The notes under the pieces are model-generated. The model searched no databases, was not told the DNA's origin, and saw nothing but the letters and a program-made list of their open reading frames with translations. From Ichthyophis bannanicus (taxonomy: Eukaryota > Chordata > Amphibia > Gymnophiona > Ichthyophiidae), in contig CM066031.1 in assembly GCA_033557465.1 (NCBI GenBank), forward strand, positions 1,069,976,444-1,070,040,443: a DNA stretch of 64,000 bases, written 5' to 3'. The stretch's first letter is position 1; each line of letters starts with the position of its first letter. Positions 54,490 to 64,000 of the stretch are shown one piece after another. A program made the translations under genes and the position numbers.

Positions 54490-54613
54490 ATTATTTTGTT
54501 TGATACAGTAGTCTAGTGCTTAGAATAACAGGCTAGGGTTCAGGGAAGCTAGGGTTCAAATCCCACGCGTGCCCCTTCTGGCCTTGGGGAAGTCGCTTAA
54601 CTCTTCATTGCCT
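54490..54613 (+). mobile_element. tRNA-derived SINE head, part 1
   Basis: A-box-like TAGTCTAGTGCTTAG and B box GGGTTCAAATCC (about 54550-54561), then 'cttggggaagtcgcttaac'. It is interrupted at TTA 54611-54613, and the tail resumes at 55388. Confidence 0.75.
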
Positions 54614-55387
54614 TAGATGCAGAAAGACTAGCTTGCCCCTTGCATGCAGATAATGCAACATATACGCACAAGTACCACCGCGCCAAATGCCGAAAAGAGA
54701 TTGACGTGCGCGTAAACACAAAAAAATTGTATGTACACACAGCAACACCAAAGGTATTGAAATAATTTGCAAATGAGCTGTGCATATTAAAATAGCATGC
54801 TAATAAGGTCTTTGCCCAGTGCAGAGAAACGTGTAGAGGATTACGTAACCATTAGGAGCGCCAGTATCTCTACGCCTGGTCTGAGGTGACTTAAAAATCT
54901 TGTGCGTGTAGGGAAAGACTGTGTGTGGACTAGTGAACCTTCGACGTGAAAATTTTCTGTATGTATCTTTCAGTGTATAAGTGAAAGTCAATGTTTAAGA
55001 AGAAATGGTTTTTGCTTCTTATCCTTGTGTGTTCTTTGGATTCACTTATATCATTCTCCATTTACTGTTATGTCTCTATTGTGGTTTCATAAAAAAATGT
55101 TTTTGGGCAAAATAATGTTGGTTATTATGGGTGAGTGCCTGAAGACACCGCACGTCCTATATTGAGCATTTGACATTTATGCACATGGCCACTTGTAGCG
55201 TGTCTATTCTTTGCTCATGTGTTGACTCCCCTCCTTTCAACTTTACGCCAAAGTTTTGCGTACAGCTCATTTGCATACATGCCCTTTGCTGCATACTGGC
55301 GCTGAAATTTCACGCTATTGGCGCACTACAAAAATGCATACAGAGCTAATAGTATGCGACTTCAGTGCTGGCTTTCTGCATCGGCCT
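54614..55387. mobile_element. MITE family X copy 2, 774 bp, TTA target duplication
   Basis: Inserted in a SINE with TTA on each side (54611-54613 and 55388-55390). Ends GATGCAGAAAG at the left and CTTTCTGCATC-type inverse at the right. About 560 bp match the inverse of 27647-28215. TTA duplication suggests PIF/Harbinger ancestry, although its TIR differs from the GGGGYATG family. No coding frame. Confidence 0.7.
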
Positions 55388-55500
55388 GTTAGATTGTAAG
55401 CCCTCTGGTGGCCGGGAAATGCCTACTATACATAAATGTAACTTGCTTTGAACTATTACTGGAAAGGTGCGAGTTACTGTAAATACAAAATACAAAGGTC
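55388..55500 (+). mobile_element. tRNA-derived SINE tail, part 2
   Basis: 'ttagattgtaagccctctgg' through 'ggaaaggtgcgagttactg' completes the SINE begun at 54490. Confidence 0.75.
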
Positions 55501-55695
55501 TTTTCAGTGGTAGATCAAGACAAGATGCACTCAGGTACACTAGGTAGTTCCGTCCTTGGACTGTTCACAGTCTAATTCTGTACCTGAGGCAAAGGAGAGT
55601 TAAGGGACTTTCCTAAGGTCACAAGAAGTAGTAGCAGAGATTGAAGCCTGGTTTCCTTGGTTATTAATCCACTGCTCAAACCTCTAGGGTGCTCC
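55501..55695 (-). mobile_element. tRNA-derived SINE, antisense
   Basis: The reverse complement has the degraded A and B boxes (near 55680 and 55640), the body 'gtgaccttaggaaagtccc' and the tail 'ttagactgtgaacagtcc'. It lies tail-to-tail with the preceding SINE. Confidence 0.7.
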
Positions 55696-56117
55696 TCTTC
55701 TCAGACTGCATATGTATGTTATATACAGTTTGTTGGTGATTGTTTTATAGGAATACTGTTGGAATGTTTTGCGAGTGTACATTATGATGTCTGCACGACC
55801 TAGGTGGGAGGATACAAATGCACACTTCAGTCATGGGTGTCCAGACTCTTGGTTGAATTGCAGGAATAGTTGGGGCTGTTGTCCTGGAAAGCCACTGAAC
55901 TGAATATCTTCATATATATCATGCTCTCCTGTTTGGGCATATTTGTAAAACTTGGCTGAAAAGTTGATCTTGGTGATACTTTATCCCATTGCAGTACTGT
56001 ATTCATTTTATCGAGCATGACCTAAACCCGAAACTATATAGCTACATAAATAAATTCACCCTGAGGATTTTAGGGGTGGATTTTCAGCAGCCGGCGCTGT
56101 CAAAGCAGATGGCCGTC
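55696..56117. other. Non-coding, unidentified
   Basis: No gene or clear repeat; ends at an L2 3' tail. Confidence 0.45.
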
Positions 56118-58801
56118 ACTTTATTCTTTATATTCTTTATTGGTAATATTTGATATATCGCCCATTGCCAGAGCGTCAAAGTGGTGTACAATAATAACAA
56201 GGTGCAGCTGGTGAAAGTAAAGGAGGAATAAGGAACGCCATCGGTATGATAGGAGAACAAGTAGGAAAGACGAGAGAAGGATAGTAAGGACAGTAATAAA
56301 CCCAGGAGGAACGTCACAGATAAAGACAAAGGGGAAAGGTAGGACTGGTAGGGGGGATGGGAGGGGCTGTAAACCTAAGTACCAATCATAACAAAGGGGA
56401 TATTACAAAGGAGTGTGATTTAGTGGCATCTTGGTGAAAGGAATTCGGGAAGGATGGGAATATCATAGGCCTGGCAGTAGAGGTGGGTCTTGAGAAGGGC
56501 CTTGAACCGGGTAAAGGATGATTCAGTACGAAGATGATGGGGAAGAGAGTTCCAGAGGGCAGGACTCAGAAAAAAGAAAGCAGCATGACGGGTCGATTCG
56601 AGGTGGGGATGGGCAGGGGATGGAAGGAAAAGAAGATTACCATAGGCTGAACGAAGTAGACGAGGAGTGGGCTGTAGGTAGAGGATGTCGGCAAGGTACT
56701 GAGGGGTACTGGTATGAAGAACCTTATGGGTAATGGTGAGAAGCTTATATAAGAAATGGACTTTAATAGGGAGCCAGTGAAGGGAGAGAAGACATGGAGT
56801 CACGTGATCCCGAGGGGAGGAGTGAGTAAGAAGACGTGCAGCCGTGTTCTGAACTAGTTGTAGCCGACGAAGCTGATATTGGGGGAGACCAGCGAAGAGT
56901 GAGTTGCAGTAATCAAGTAGGGGTGATCACCAGAGAAAGAGAGTAGTGAGGGAGGAGAGGGAGAGAAAAGGACGAACAGCTCGGATTCTACGGAGGTGAA
57001 AGAATGAGCTACACACAAGTGTGGAGACGTGTTGGTGGAAGGAAAGAGAGGAATCGAGAGTAACATCAAGGTAGCGAAGAACAGGAACCAGAGGAATCGG
57101 AGAAGTGGACATAAGAGATGCCAAGGTGGGGGAGGGGGTACCGAAGGTGAACCAAATAGCTGCCGACTTAGAGGGATTAACATGTAGGTAGTTACTAGAA
57201 AACCAGTCAGAGACAGAGGCAAGGCAGGTGTTGAGAGCAAGGAGATCCGGGGCTGAGGGACTAGTGTGGTGAACCAGAAGAATATCATCAACAAAAAAGT
57301 AGGCAGAGATGCCAGCCTATTGTATGAGCAGGGCCATGGGAGCAAGAAAAACATTAAAGAGAAGGGGAGCGAGGATGGAGCCCTGGGGGACGCCACAGTG
57401 CAGTGGGAGGGAAGGAGAGGTGATGGGTCCTGAACAGACGGCAAAAGTGTGAGATGAAAGGAAAGACCTAAACCACTAAAGGACAGTGCCGTGAATACCA
57501 AGATCTGATAGACGAGTGAGGAGAGTGCAGTGATCCACCACGTCAAACGCAGCAGAAAGATGCAGGGAAACAGCGATAGATATGTCACCACGGTCGTGAG
57601 AGCGGTGTATCTTGCTAAGAAGTGCCAAGAGAATAGATTCAGGGCTATGGCTGGTCCTAAATCCGGATTGGCGGGAGTGAAGCGAAAGGGTGGAGTTGAG
57701 ATGAGAGGTAAGTTGGTGAAAAACAAGTCTTTCAAGGATCTTTGACAGAAAAGGGAGGTTGGAGACAGGGCGCCAGTTGGCAGAAACAGAAGGGTTGAGA
57801 TTGGCTTTTTTAAGAAGAGGTCGGACCAAAGCGTGTTTCCAGTAGAAAGGGAAGCAGCCGGAGCTCAGACTAGAGTTTAATATAGTGAGAATGTATGGAG
57901 CAAGAGTGAGTGATGGATCAAGCAACCAGGAGTAAGGAAGTGGATCAAGTGGGCAAGTAGTTTTGTGGGAGGCTGAAAAGGTCTTGGCAAGGTCGGCAGA
58001 AGTGATGGGCTGAAACTTAGACCACGTGTGTGGGTGGATTGTGAGGATGGAGGAGTGCAAATGGGAGAAGAGGTGGGGGAGCGGGGGAAGGGGAGAGAGG
58101 GGGAGGGAAGGAGGCAAATGTAGAGCGGAGTGACTGAATCTTGCCTGAGAAGAAAGTGGCAAGAGTGGATGGGCTGGGAGCAGCTGAAGGAGGTACTAGG
58201 GAGGAGGGGGAGGTGGTAGGTGAAGAGAGAAAATTGAGGACCTGATAGAGGCGTCGGGAAGAATTTGAGGAGGCAGTAATGAGGTTGAGTAGTGAGTTTG
58301 TTTGGCGGTGGCTATCATAGAGCGGTAGAGTTGCTGTGCATGGCGAAAAATAGAGAGAGAAATGTCAGAAGGGTGTTTGCACCATGACTGCGTTGCATGC
58401 CGAAGATAAGAACGTTGTAGGTAAAGACCTGGGTGGAACCAGGAGTGATGAGAGGGAGAACGGGAAGAGGAAGGGTGGAGGGGCGCGGCAGTAAGGGTGG
58501 AGGACCAGATGTCAACCTGCTGGTCCACAGAAAAAGAAGAGAATTCAGAAGGAAAGAGAGAGTCAGCGGGGGAAAAGCTGTAGGTGGTAGGGGTGATGCA
58601 GCGTTTAAGTAACTTTGGAAGAGGGTCTGTGTTTTGAAGGGTGGATGCATGGGCAGAGGGAAAAGAGAAAGAGAAGAAAATACAACTATGGTCTGACCAA
58701 GGAAGTGGAAGCAGCAGAACATTAGATGGCTGGAATGGAGAGGAGTCATGAGTAAGGATAAGGTCGAGGGTATGCCCTGAAGTGTGGGTGGGGCAGTCTA
58801 C
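56118..58801 (-). mobile_element. L2-clade LINE, antisense, RT and 3' end
   Basis: The 3' end at 56118 ('gcgatatatcaaatatt', then AATAAAG repeats) matches the plus-strand copy ending at 63178. RT and the C-terminal region fill 56420-58160. Together with 60841-61850 it makes a nearly full-length element of about 3.7 kb split by another L2. Confidence 0.85.
56420..58801 (-). pseudogene. L2 ORF2 RT region, broken (C-terminal half)
   Basis: Minus-strand frames: 58749-58196 (linker), 58162-57476 (KANLNPSVSANWRPVSNLPFLSKILERLVFHQL and AAFDVVDHCTLLTRL, the start of the palm), 57735-56854 (a degraded palm, with the PQGS-type and FADD-type blocks in other frames at about 57390 and 57290) and 56803-56420 (CLLSLHWLPIKVHFLYKLLTI, ALWNSLPHHLR). 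The plus-strand copy at 62144 aligns throughout. Frame breaks are present near 57480 and 56850. The catalytic block must be checked by alignment. Confidence 0.8.
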
Positions 58802-60840
58802 ATTTTATTTATTTATTTGGTATACATTTGTATGCCGCCACTTCCAGCGATCAGCAGCGGTGTAAAAAACAAGGGAGTATGTACATAACAATTTAAGATT
58901 ACAGTCCGATTTGAGGGAGGGGTGCACAACCAACACATGAATTATAATTATACATTTGATCAATCAGAAAAGTTACAGTTTGATCAAGCAGTTTGAGCAA
59001 GCAGATAAATTACAGTTTGATCAACAACATAGGTTTCAGTTATACATTACATTGGCAATTATTCAATCTTATTAACAGAGGAATATATACATATATACAT
59101 TTTAAATCGCCATTGTTGTGAGATATCAGAGAAATAGATTTTTATGACCCATGGGCTTCAGAGGGTGGTGGGCAACTTGGGCATCGATAATGGTTGAAGC
59201 CGCCTAGGTGATGCCGTAGTGTGATTGGAACAGATGGGTTTTAAGCTTTTTTCTGAAGTCCTGTAGGTTTTTGATCAGGCGCATCTCATGAGGCAGTTGG
59301 TTCCAAAGCATGGGTGCAGCGTACGTGTATGCCCGGTTGCTTGTTCGCTCTTTGACAGCCCTTATACTGCTGGGAACGCAGAGTGTGTTCAGGTTAGCAG
59401 TCCGTCGGCATCTGTTGGGGGGCTGTGTGGTGATGAGGTTATCGATGAAAGAGGGGGATATTTTGTGAATGATTTTGAATGTTGTTACCAGTATTTTGTA
59501 AGCTATTCGTGCAGAGATGGGGAGCCAGTGAAGCTCAGTCAGGACTGGTGTAATGTGATCTATCAGCTTCTTATTCATGATGATCCTGGCTGATAAATTT
59601 TGTGCCATTTGTAGGATGTTTAAGGTTTTTTTCGGAAGACCTTGCAAGATGGCATTACAGTAGTCAAAGTGGGGAATGATGAGCGCTTGAGTTACTGTCC
59701 TGAAATCCGTGTGGTCAATAATGCTGCGTAGGGGTTGCAGGACTCTCAGCTTGTGAAATATTGCTCTGTTGGTTAACCGGAGATGTTTGTCCATTTTTAG
59801 GTTAGCATCAATTAGTACTCCTAGATATTTGATCTCATTTTTAGATTGATAGGTGGTGTGTTGTTCAGGGTGATTGAAGCAGGAGGTTTGAAGTCTTGTT
59901 TTCCTGATATGAACATCACTTCAGTTTTTTTGTGGTTTATTGCCATATTGTTGTATTGGAGTCAATTTTGCATTTCGCCTAGGCATTCTTCTATTTGGTT
60001 GAAATTAGGATTGTTTATATCAAGTTGTGTGTACAACATGATATCATCTGCGTATAAGTGGTATCTGATGTTATGCTTTTGGAAAATCGTATAAACTGGC
60101 TGGATGTAAACATTGAAAAGCAGGGAGGAGATAGCTGAGCCCTGAGGTATTCCTTGGGTTTGGGGGAAAGGCTTTGCCTGCTCATTATTGAAGCGTACCT
60201 GTTGCATTCTATTTGTTAGGTAGGACTCGAACCACTTTAACGGTGTTCCTGCTATCCCTATGCTCGCAAGTCTTCGCAAGAGTGTTTGATGATGTACGGT
60301 GTCAAATGCTGCTGATATATCAATGAATATGAGTAAGAACATCTTGCTTTTGTTTTCCAGACCTTTGATGAGGTTGTCTAGAAGCGCTATGAGTAGGGTT
60401 TCAACTCCATGGTGCGGTCTGAAACCATATTGATGGTCGTCAAGGACTTTGTTTTCGTCTAGGTGGTCTTGCAACTGCTGTTGGGTTACCTTCTCGATAA
60501 TCTTTGCAAGGAAGGATATGCTTGATATCGGCCTGTAGGAGGTTGGGTCTTCTTTGTTGAGAGCTTTATTCTTTAATATAGGCCTAATTAGAGATCTTTT
60601 GAAGTTGGGCGGGCATGATACCTTGCTGCAGTGATTGATTTACTATGTGCGTTATCAGATGGGCAATTTCCTGCTTAGTAGATTTGATCCATTCTGCTGG
60701 GCAAGGATCTAGAAGCGAGGTTGTTGTATTAAGATTTGAGATGGTATTTATGATGTGTCTTTCGTCGATTAACTGGAAAGTAGCCCATCCTTCTTCCGGT
60801 TTACAGCTTGAGTTCATGATGGGTATAACAGAGGTCAGTA
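58802..60840 (-). mobile_element. Second L2 family, antisense, nested in the first
   Basis: The 3' end (TAAA repeats then 'gtataccaaataaataaat' in reverse) is at 58802-58822 and the 5' truncation at 60840. It interrupts the endonuclease-RT junction of the surrounding L2, which resumes at 60841 in SLTL codons. Confidence 0.82.
59204..60817 (-). pseudogene. L2 RT of the nested copy, broken
   Basis: Minus-strand frames: 60817-60584 (ISNLNTTTSLLDPCP linker), 60474-59962 (YGFRPHHGVETLLIALLD, FIDISAAFDTVHHQTLLRRL, GIPQGSAISSLLFNVYI and YADDIMLYTQ, the catalytic block) and 59794-59204 (thumb, ELHWLPISARIAYKILVTTFK, MLWNQLPHEMR). The palm carries the complete YADD motif. The frame breaks near 60500 and 59900 and the missing endonuclease make it inactive. 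This copy is the best-preserved RT among the L2s here. Confidence 0.85.
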
Positions 60841-61850
60841 AAGAGTGAGAGAAGATCTCGAGTGAGAACCAAGGTGGACATTGAAGTCCCCAAGGACCAC
60901 AAGATGTGAGGACAGGAGAGCTTTTTCAGAGAGAGAAAGAAGGAGAGAATCCCACAGATCGGGGCTCAAAGAAGGAGGAGCGTAGAGCATGAGAAAGTAG
61001 ATAGGGGTGGAAGATCTTGAATGGAACAGAAAAGATTCTGGATAGGATGGAGCCGGTGTGATAAGAGATAAAGGGAGGGAAGACCGGTGAATGACCACCA
61101 TGCCTCCCCCTGTTCGATGCAACCAAGGGGTGTGAAACGCTGAGTAACTGGGGCGGGGGGGGGGGGGAGGAAGACATCGGAGGAGGAGGCCGTCCTCTCC
61201 CTCACGAAGCCAGGTTTCCGTGAGGAAAAGTACATCGAGGGAGTGCTGCGTCAAAAGGTCATGCACCAGATGAGTCTTGGTGCGCAGAGACCGACAGTTC
61301 AGAAGAGCAAAGGACACTGTCAGAAGTGTGGTGATCGAAGGTGAAGGAGGGGGAATCTGGCTGGGCTGACAGAGAAGACGATTGTTAACATTTCGGGCAG
61401 CTACTCCGGACACGGGAAGAACAGCAGGTGAAGGGCGGTGGCCCCAAAAAGTAGGGATAGACACCATGTAACAGGCAGGTGGAACACTAGATGAGGTATG
61501 TTGAGCGGAGGTGATGAAATATGAGCCTGATACCAGTAGGTGGACAGGCCAAAACAGGGCAAGCACAAATGGGAGCAACGGAATCAGCCTATGGAAACTG
61601 ATAGTGGGTGAGGGTCTAGCTTGCACGCCCACATCGTCGCCCCAAGGAACTCGCCCAAGGAGCATGACTTGCTCCTTGTGCGCGCCGCCAGTGGCTCAAT
61701 TATATGCACTGAGGTACCTGGGGGTTGGCGTGGATGCGTTGCATGCGTTCACGTCACTTCCTGGAGGCGGGACAACAGCAGGCGAGAGTCACTGGGGTGG
61801 ACAACAGCACAGCACAGAGCCTGGGAGAAGAACAGAAATGTAAAGCAGAC
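60841..61850 (-). mobile_element. L2 LINE antisense, 5' part with endonuclease
   Basis: Continues the element of 56118-58801. The minus-strand 5' end near 61850-61680 is GC-rich and may be its promoter-bearing 5' UTR. Confidence 0.75.
60855..61665 (-). pseudogene. L2 ORF2 endonuclease N-terminal half, cut by the nested L2
   Basis: The frame from 61665 encodes a Ser/Pro-rich leader, then SFALLNCRSLRTKTHLVHDLL, LDVLFLTETWL, a TGGGMVVIHR block, IYFLMLYAPPS and HLVVLGDFNVHL, the canonical AP endonuclease order. It is open for about 270 codons and stops only at the nested insertion point. Endonuclease residues visible (N, E in TETWL, D and N in GDFN) look intact. The remainder of the endonuclease continues at 58801. 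Confidence 0.8.
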
Positions 61851-63178
61851 ACACTTCTCTCCCCCTGCACTGCGGTGTTCCACAAGGTTCTATTCTCGCT
61901 CCGCTTCTGTTCAATATCTTTCTGGCTCCCCTCGCTCTTCTCATACAACAATCTGGTCTGTCAGCGTATTTTTTCGCCGATGACATTCTTCTGGTTCACC
62001 ATACGTCTTCCCTGGTCCCGGACCTTTCACCCCTCAATGATTGTCTTACTTCTGTTGCTGATTGGTTCCGTGCTAATTTTCTCATCGTTAATCCCTCTAA
62101 ATCTGCAGCTATCTGGTTCACTTTTGGTGCCCCTTCCCCCACCTTGGCACCATCCATGTCTCATTTGTCCATCCCTCTGGTCCCCACCCTCCGTTATCTT
62201 GGCGTTACACTAGATTCCGCACTTTCTTTTCACCATCACATCTCTGGGGTCGTGCGCAGTTCCTTTTATCATCTTCGTAGGATTCGGGCCGTTCGTTCCT
62301 TTCTCCCTCTTGCCTCACTCACAACCCTGGTCCTAACCCTGGTGATCACTCGGCTTGATTACTGCAATTCTCTCCTTGCAGGTCTTCCTCAGTACCAACT
62401 CCGCAGGTTACAACTGGTTCAGAACACCGCAGCTCGCCTTCTCACTTTCTCATCCCACCGGGATCATATCACCCCCTGCCTTCTCTCTCTTCACTGGCTT
62501 CCTGTTAAGGTCCGTTTTGTTTACAAGCTTCTCACCACCACTCACAGGGCCCTTCACACTAGCACTCCACAGTATTTATCCGATCTCATCTTTCTACAAC
62601 CCACCCCTCGTCTGCTTCGCTCTGCACATGGGAATCGTCTTTTCTTGCCATCCCCTACCCAGGCCCACCTTGAATCAACCCGTCACGCCGCCTTCTTCTT
62701 TGTAGCCCCCGCCCTGTGGAATTCTCTCCCACATTCCTTACGTATCGAATCATCTTTCTCCCGTTTCAAAGCTCTTCTTAAGACCTATCTTTTCTGCCAG
62801 GCTTTTGACCTTCCTTTCCCCCCGGTTACCCACAGTTAGTTTACCATACCTCTCACCAGTGAGCCCCTGTCCCTCACCCTCCATTATTCATTCCCCATCC
62901 CTTTCTTCTTACCCTCCTCCCTCCCCCCCATTCTTTCACTGCATACCTGGTTTGTTTATTGTCTTGTCTTGTCTTGTTGCCTGCTCTATTGTCCTACATG
63001 TTGTTTTGTCTGACCCTTTCTTTCCTTGCTTCTTTTCTCCTCTTTCCTATCCACATATTGGCGTTCCTTTTCTGTTTCCTTTAAGCAGTATTATTTTGTT
63101 TTTATTGTACACCGCCTTAACACCTCGGTATTAGGTGGTATATCAAATCTGTCGAATAAAGATAAAGATAAAGTGCAG
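61851..63178 (+). mobile_element. L2 LINE, sense, same family, 5' truncated
   Basis: Begins inside RT (PQGSILAPLLFNIF-like frame at about 61870) and ends at 63178 with 'gtggtatatcaaatctg' and AATAAAGATAAAG repeats. It is head-to-head with the antisense copy of the same family. Confidence 0.85.
61865..62839 (+). pseudogene. L2 RT C-terminal region, largely open
   Basis: After a frame change near 62140, 231 codons stay open (62144-62839): LRYLGVTLDSALSFHHHI, LDYCNSLLAGLP, LLSLHWLPVKVRFVYKLLTTTHRALH and ALWNSLPHSLRIE, then the stop. Upstream frames hold the rest of the palm (FFADDI-type block near 61970 in another frame). It is clearly better preserved than the head-to-head copy. 5' truncation removes the endonuclease and RT start. 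Confidence 0.8.
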
Positions 63179-63344
63179 TAAGCGCAGGAGAACTCAGCAG
63201 CACTGCTTTAATCTGAGACTGGATGTACAGCACCAGAGCATATCAGGCAAGTGGCATTGAATATCCGGTTTGGTGTGACTGCTGTTTTGCAATCGGCTAG
63301 CAACGATATTCCGCCACTAACCAAACTGCACAACCGCATTAAGC
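63179..63344. other. Non-coding spacer
   Basis: Short unclassified stretch between two L2 copies. Confidence 0.4.
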
Positions 63345-64000
63345 TGGGACAGCCTTTTACCTTTTAGGGGTTATTTTTGACTCTTTGCTCTCATTCTACA
63401 CACATATTCACCTTGTCGCCAAGACCTGCTGCTTCTTTCTCTTTAATATTGGCAAAATCCGCCCTTTTCTTTCAGAACATACTACTAAATGCTCATCCAT
63501 TCACTTATCACCTCTCACCTTGATTACTGTAACCTGCTCCTTGCTGGTCTTCCACTGAGTCATCTTTCACCCCTTCAGTCTATTCAGCATTCTGCTGCTC
63601 GTTTGATCTTCAGCCAACCTCATTTTGCCCATATCACTCCTCTCCTCAGGTCTCTTCACTGGCTCCCTATCCGTTTCCGCATCCAGTTCAAACTTCTCCT
63701 ACTGACCTATAAATTCATTCATTCTGCAGCTCCTCCTTATCTTTCTTCTCTCATTTCTCCTTATATCCCCCCTTGTGAACTCCGCTCTTCTAGCCAACTG
63801 CTTCTTGCTATGCCTTTCTCCTCTGTTGCTAACTCCAGGCTTCGCTCTTTTCACCTTTCAGCACCCTACGCCTGGAATAGACTTCCTCTGTCTATATGTC
63901 AGGCATCTTCTCTGACCCTCTTCAAATCCAGGTTGAAAGCTCGCCTCTTTGCTTCTGCCTTTGGTTCATGACTTACCTGTTCTCCTCCTCTTCCCTTGTC
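63345..64000 (+). mobile_element. Third L2 family, sense, cut by window end
   Basis: A frame 63489-63971 (160 codons) reads ITSHLDYCNLLLAGLP, LLRSLHWLPIRFRIQFKLLLLTYKFIH and APYAWNRLPLSICQ, which are RT C-terminal L2 motifs. Earlier RT and the 3' end are missing (5' truncation near 63345; the window ends before the tail). It differs in sequence from the two other L2 families here. Confidence 0.8.

Noticed and set aside
61140..61175. Poly-G run as a functional G-quadruplex promoter
   Set aside because: It lies inside a decayed L2 endonuclease; a simple-repeat expansion explains it.
1..64000. CRISPR arrays, bacterial operons or prophage
   Set aside because: No regular spacer-repeat arrays, ribosome binding sites or bacterial genes; the content is vertebrate transposable elements.

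Overview
The window is vertebrate genomic DNA made almost entirely of transposable elements, and I recognise no host gene. The mix of DIRS-type tyrosine-recombinase retrotransposons, CR1 and L2 LINEs, a Tx1/L1-like ORF1, tRNA-derived SINEs, a Gmr1-like Ty3/gypsy element, hammerhead-bearing palindromes that look Penelope-like, PIF/Harbinger and hAT elements suits an amphibian. A caecilian is plausible, but that is inference; other TE-rich vertebrates are not excluded.

Layout. 1-1243: 3' part of a CR1 LINE (+). 1244-9107: decayed DIRS element A (gag, RT/RNase H, tyrosine recombinase, internal complementary region, right ITR), broken by a long antisense CR1 LINE (2497-5730) and a short CR1 3' end (8306-8404). 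9456-11288: DIRS element B, compact, young-looking and internally deleted, with both ITRs, the internal complementary region and an open tyrosine recombinase frame. 11613-16330: antisense CR1 split by a cut-and-paste transposon (12112-15560), whose transposase is itself split by a 1-kb near-perfect palindrome with a 15-bp target duplication and a hammerhead ribozyme motif. 16890-18345: Tx1/L1-like ORF1. 18350-29080: mostly unidentified non-coding DNA with a few SINEs and MITEs. 29085-39585: a CR1 copy containing DIRS element C (29711-38807), which contains a Harbinger-type element (33367-37155), which contains a second palindrome with a hammerhead-like motif and several MITEs. 40005-43260: SINE and antisense L2. 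43937-44896: antisense CR1.

44945-51809 is a complete LTR retrotransposon with near-identical 1.58-kb LTRs and a 4-bp target duplication, inserted in a SINE. Its single long frame encodes a SCAN-like gag, CCHC knuckle, protease, dUTPase, RT and RNase H. It has no integrase, its RT active site has lost one aspartate, and the frame runs on through most of the 3' LTR. 52640-54290: antisense CR1 split by a Harbinger MITE. 54490-55690: SINEs, one split by a 0.77-kb MITE. 56118-64000: four L2 segments, two of one family head-to-head, one of them split by another L2.

These elements do not form a pathway. What the window records is nesting: LINEs and SINEs are the older substrate, DIRS and DNA transposons landed in them, and palindromes and MITEs landed in those. 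The gypsy element and DIRS B look youngest. The likeliest undescribed items are the integrase-less dUTPase-bearing gypsy element with a coding LTR, and the hammerhead-bearing palindromes.
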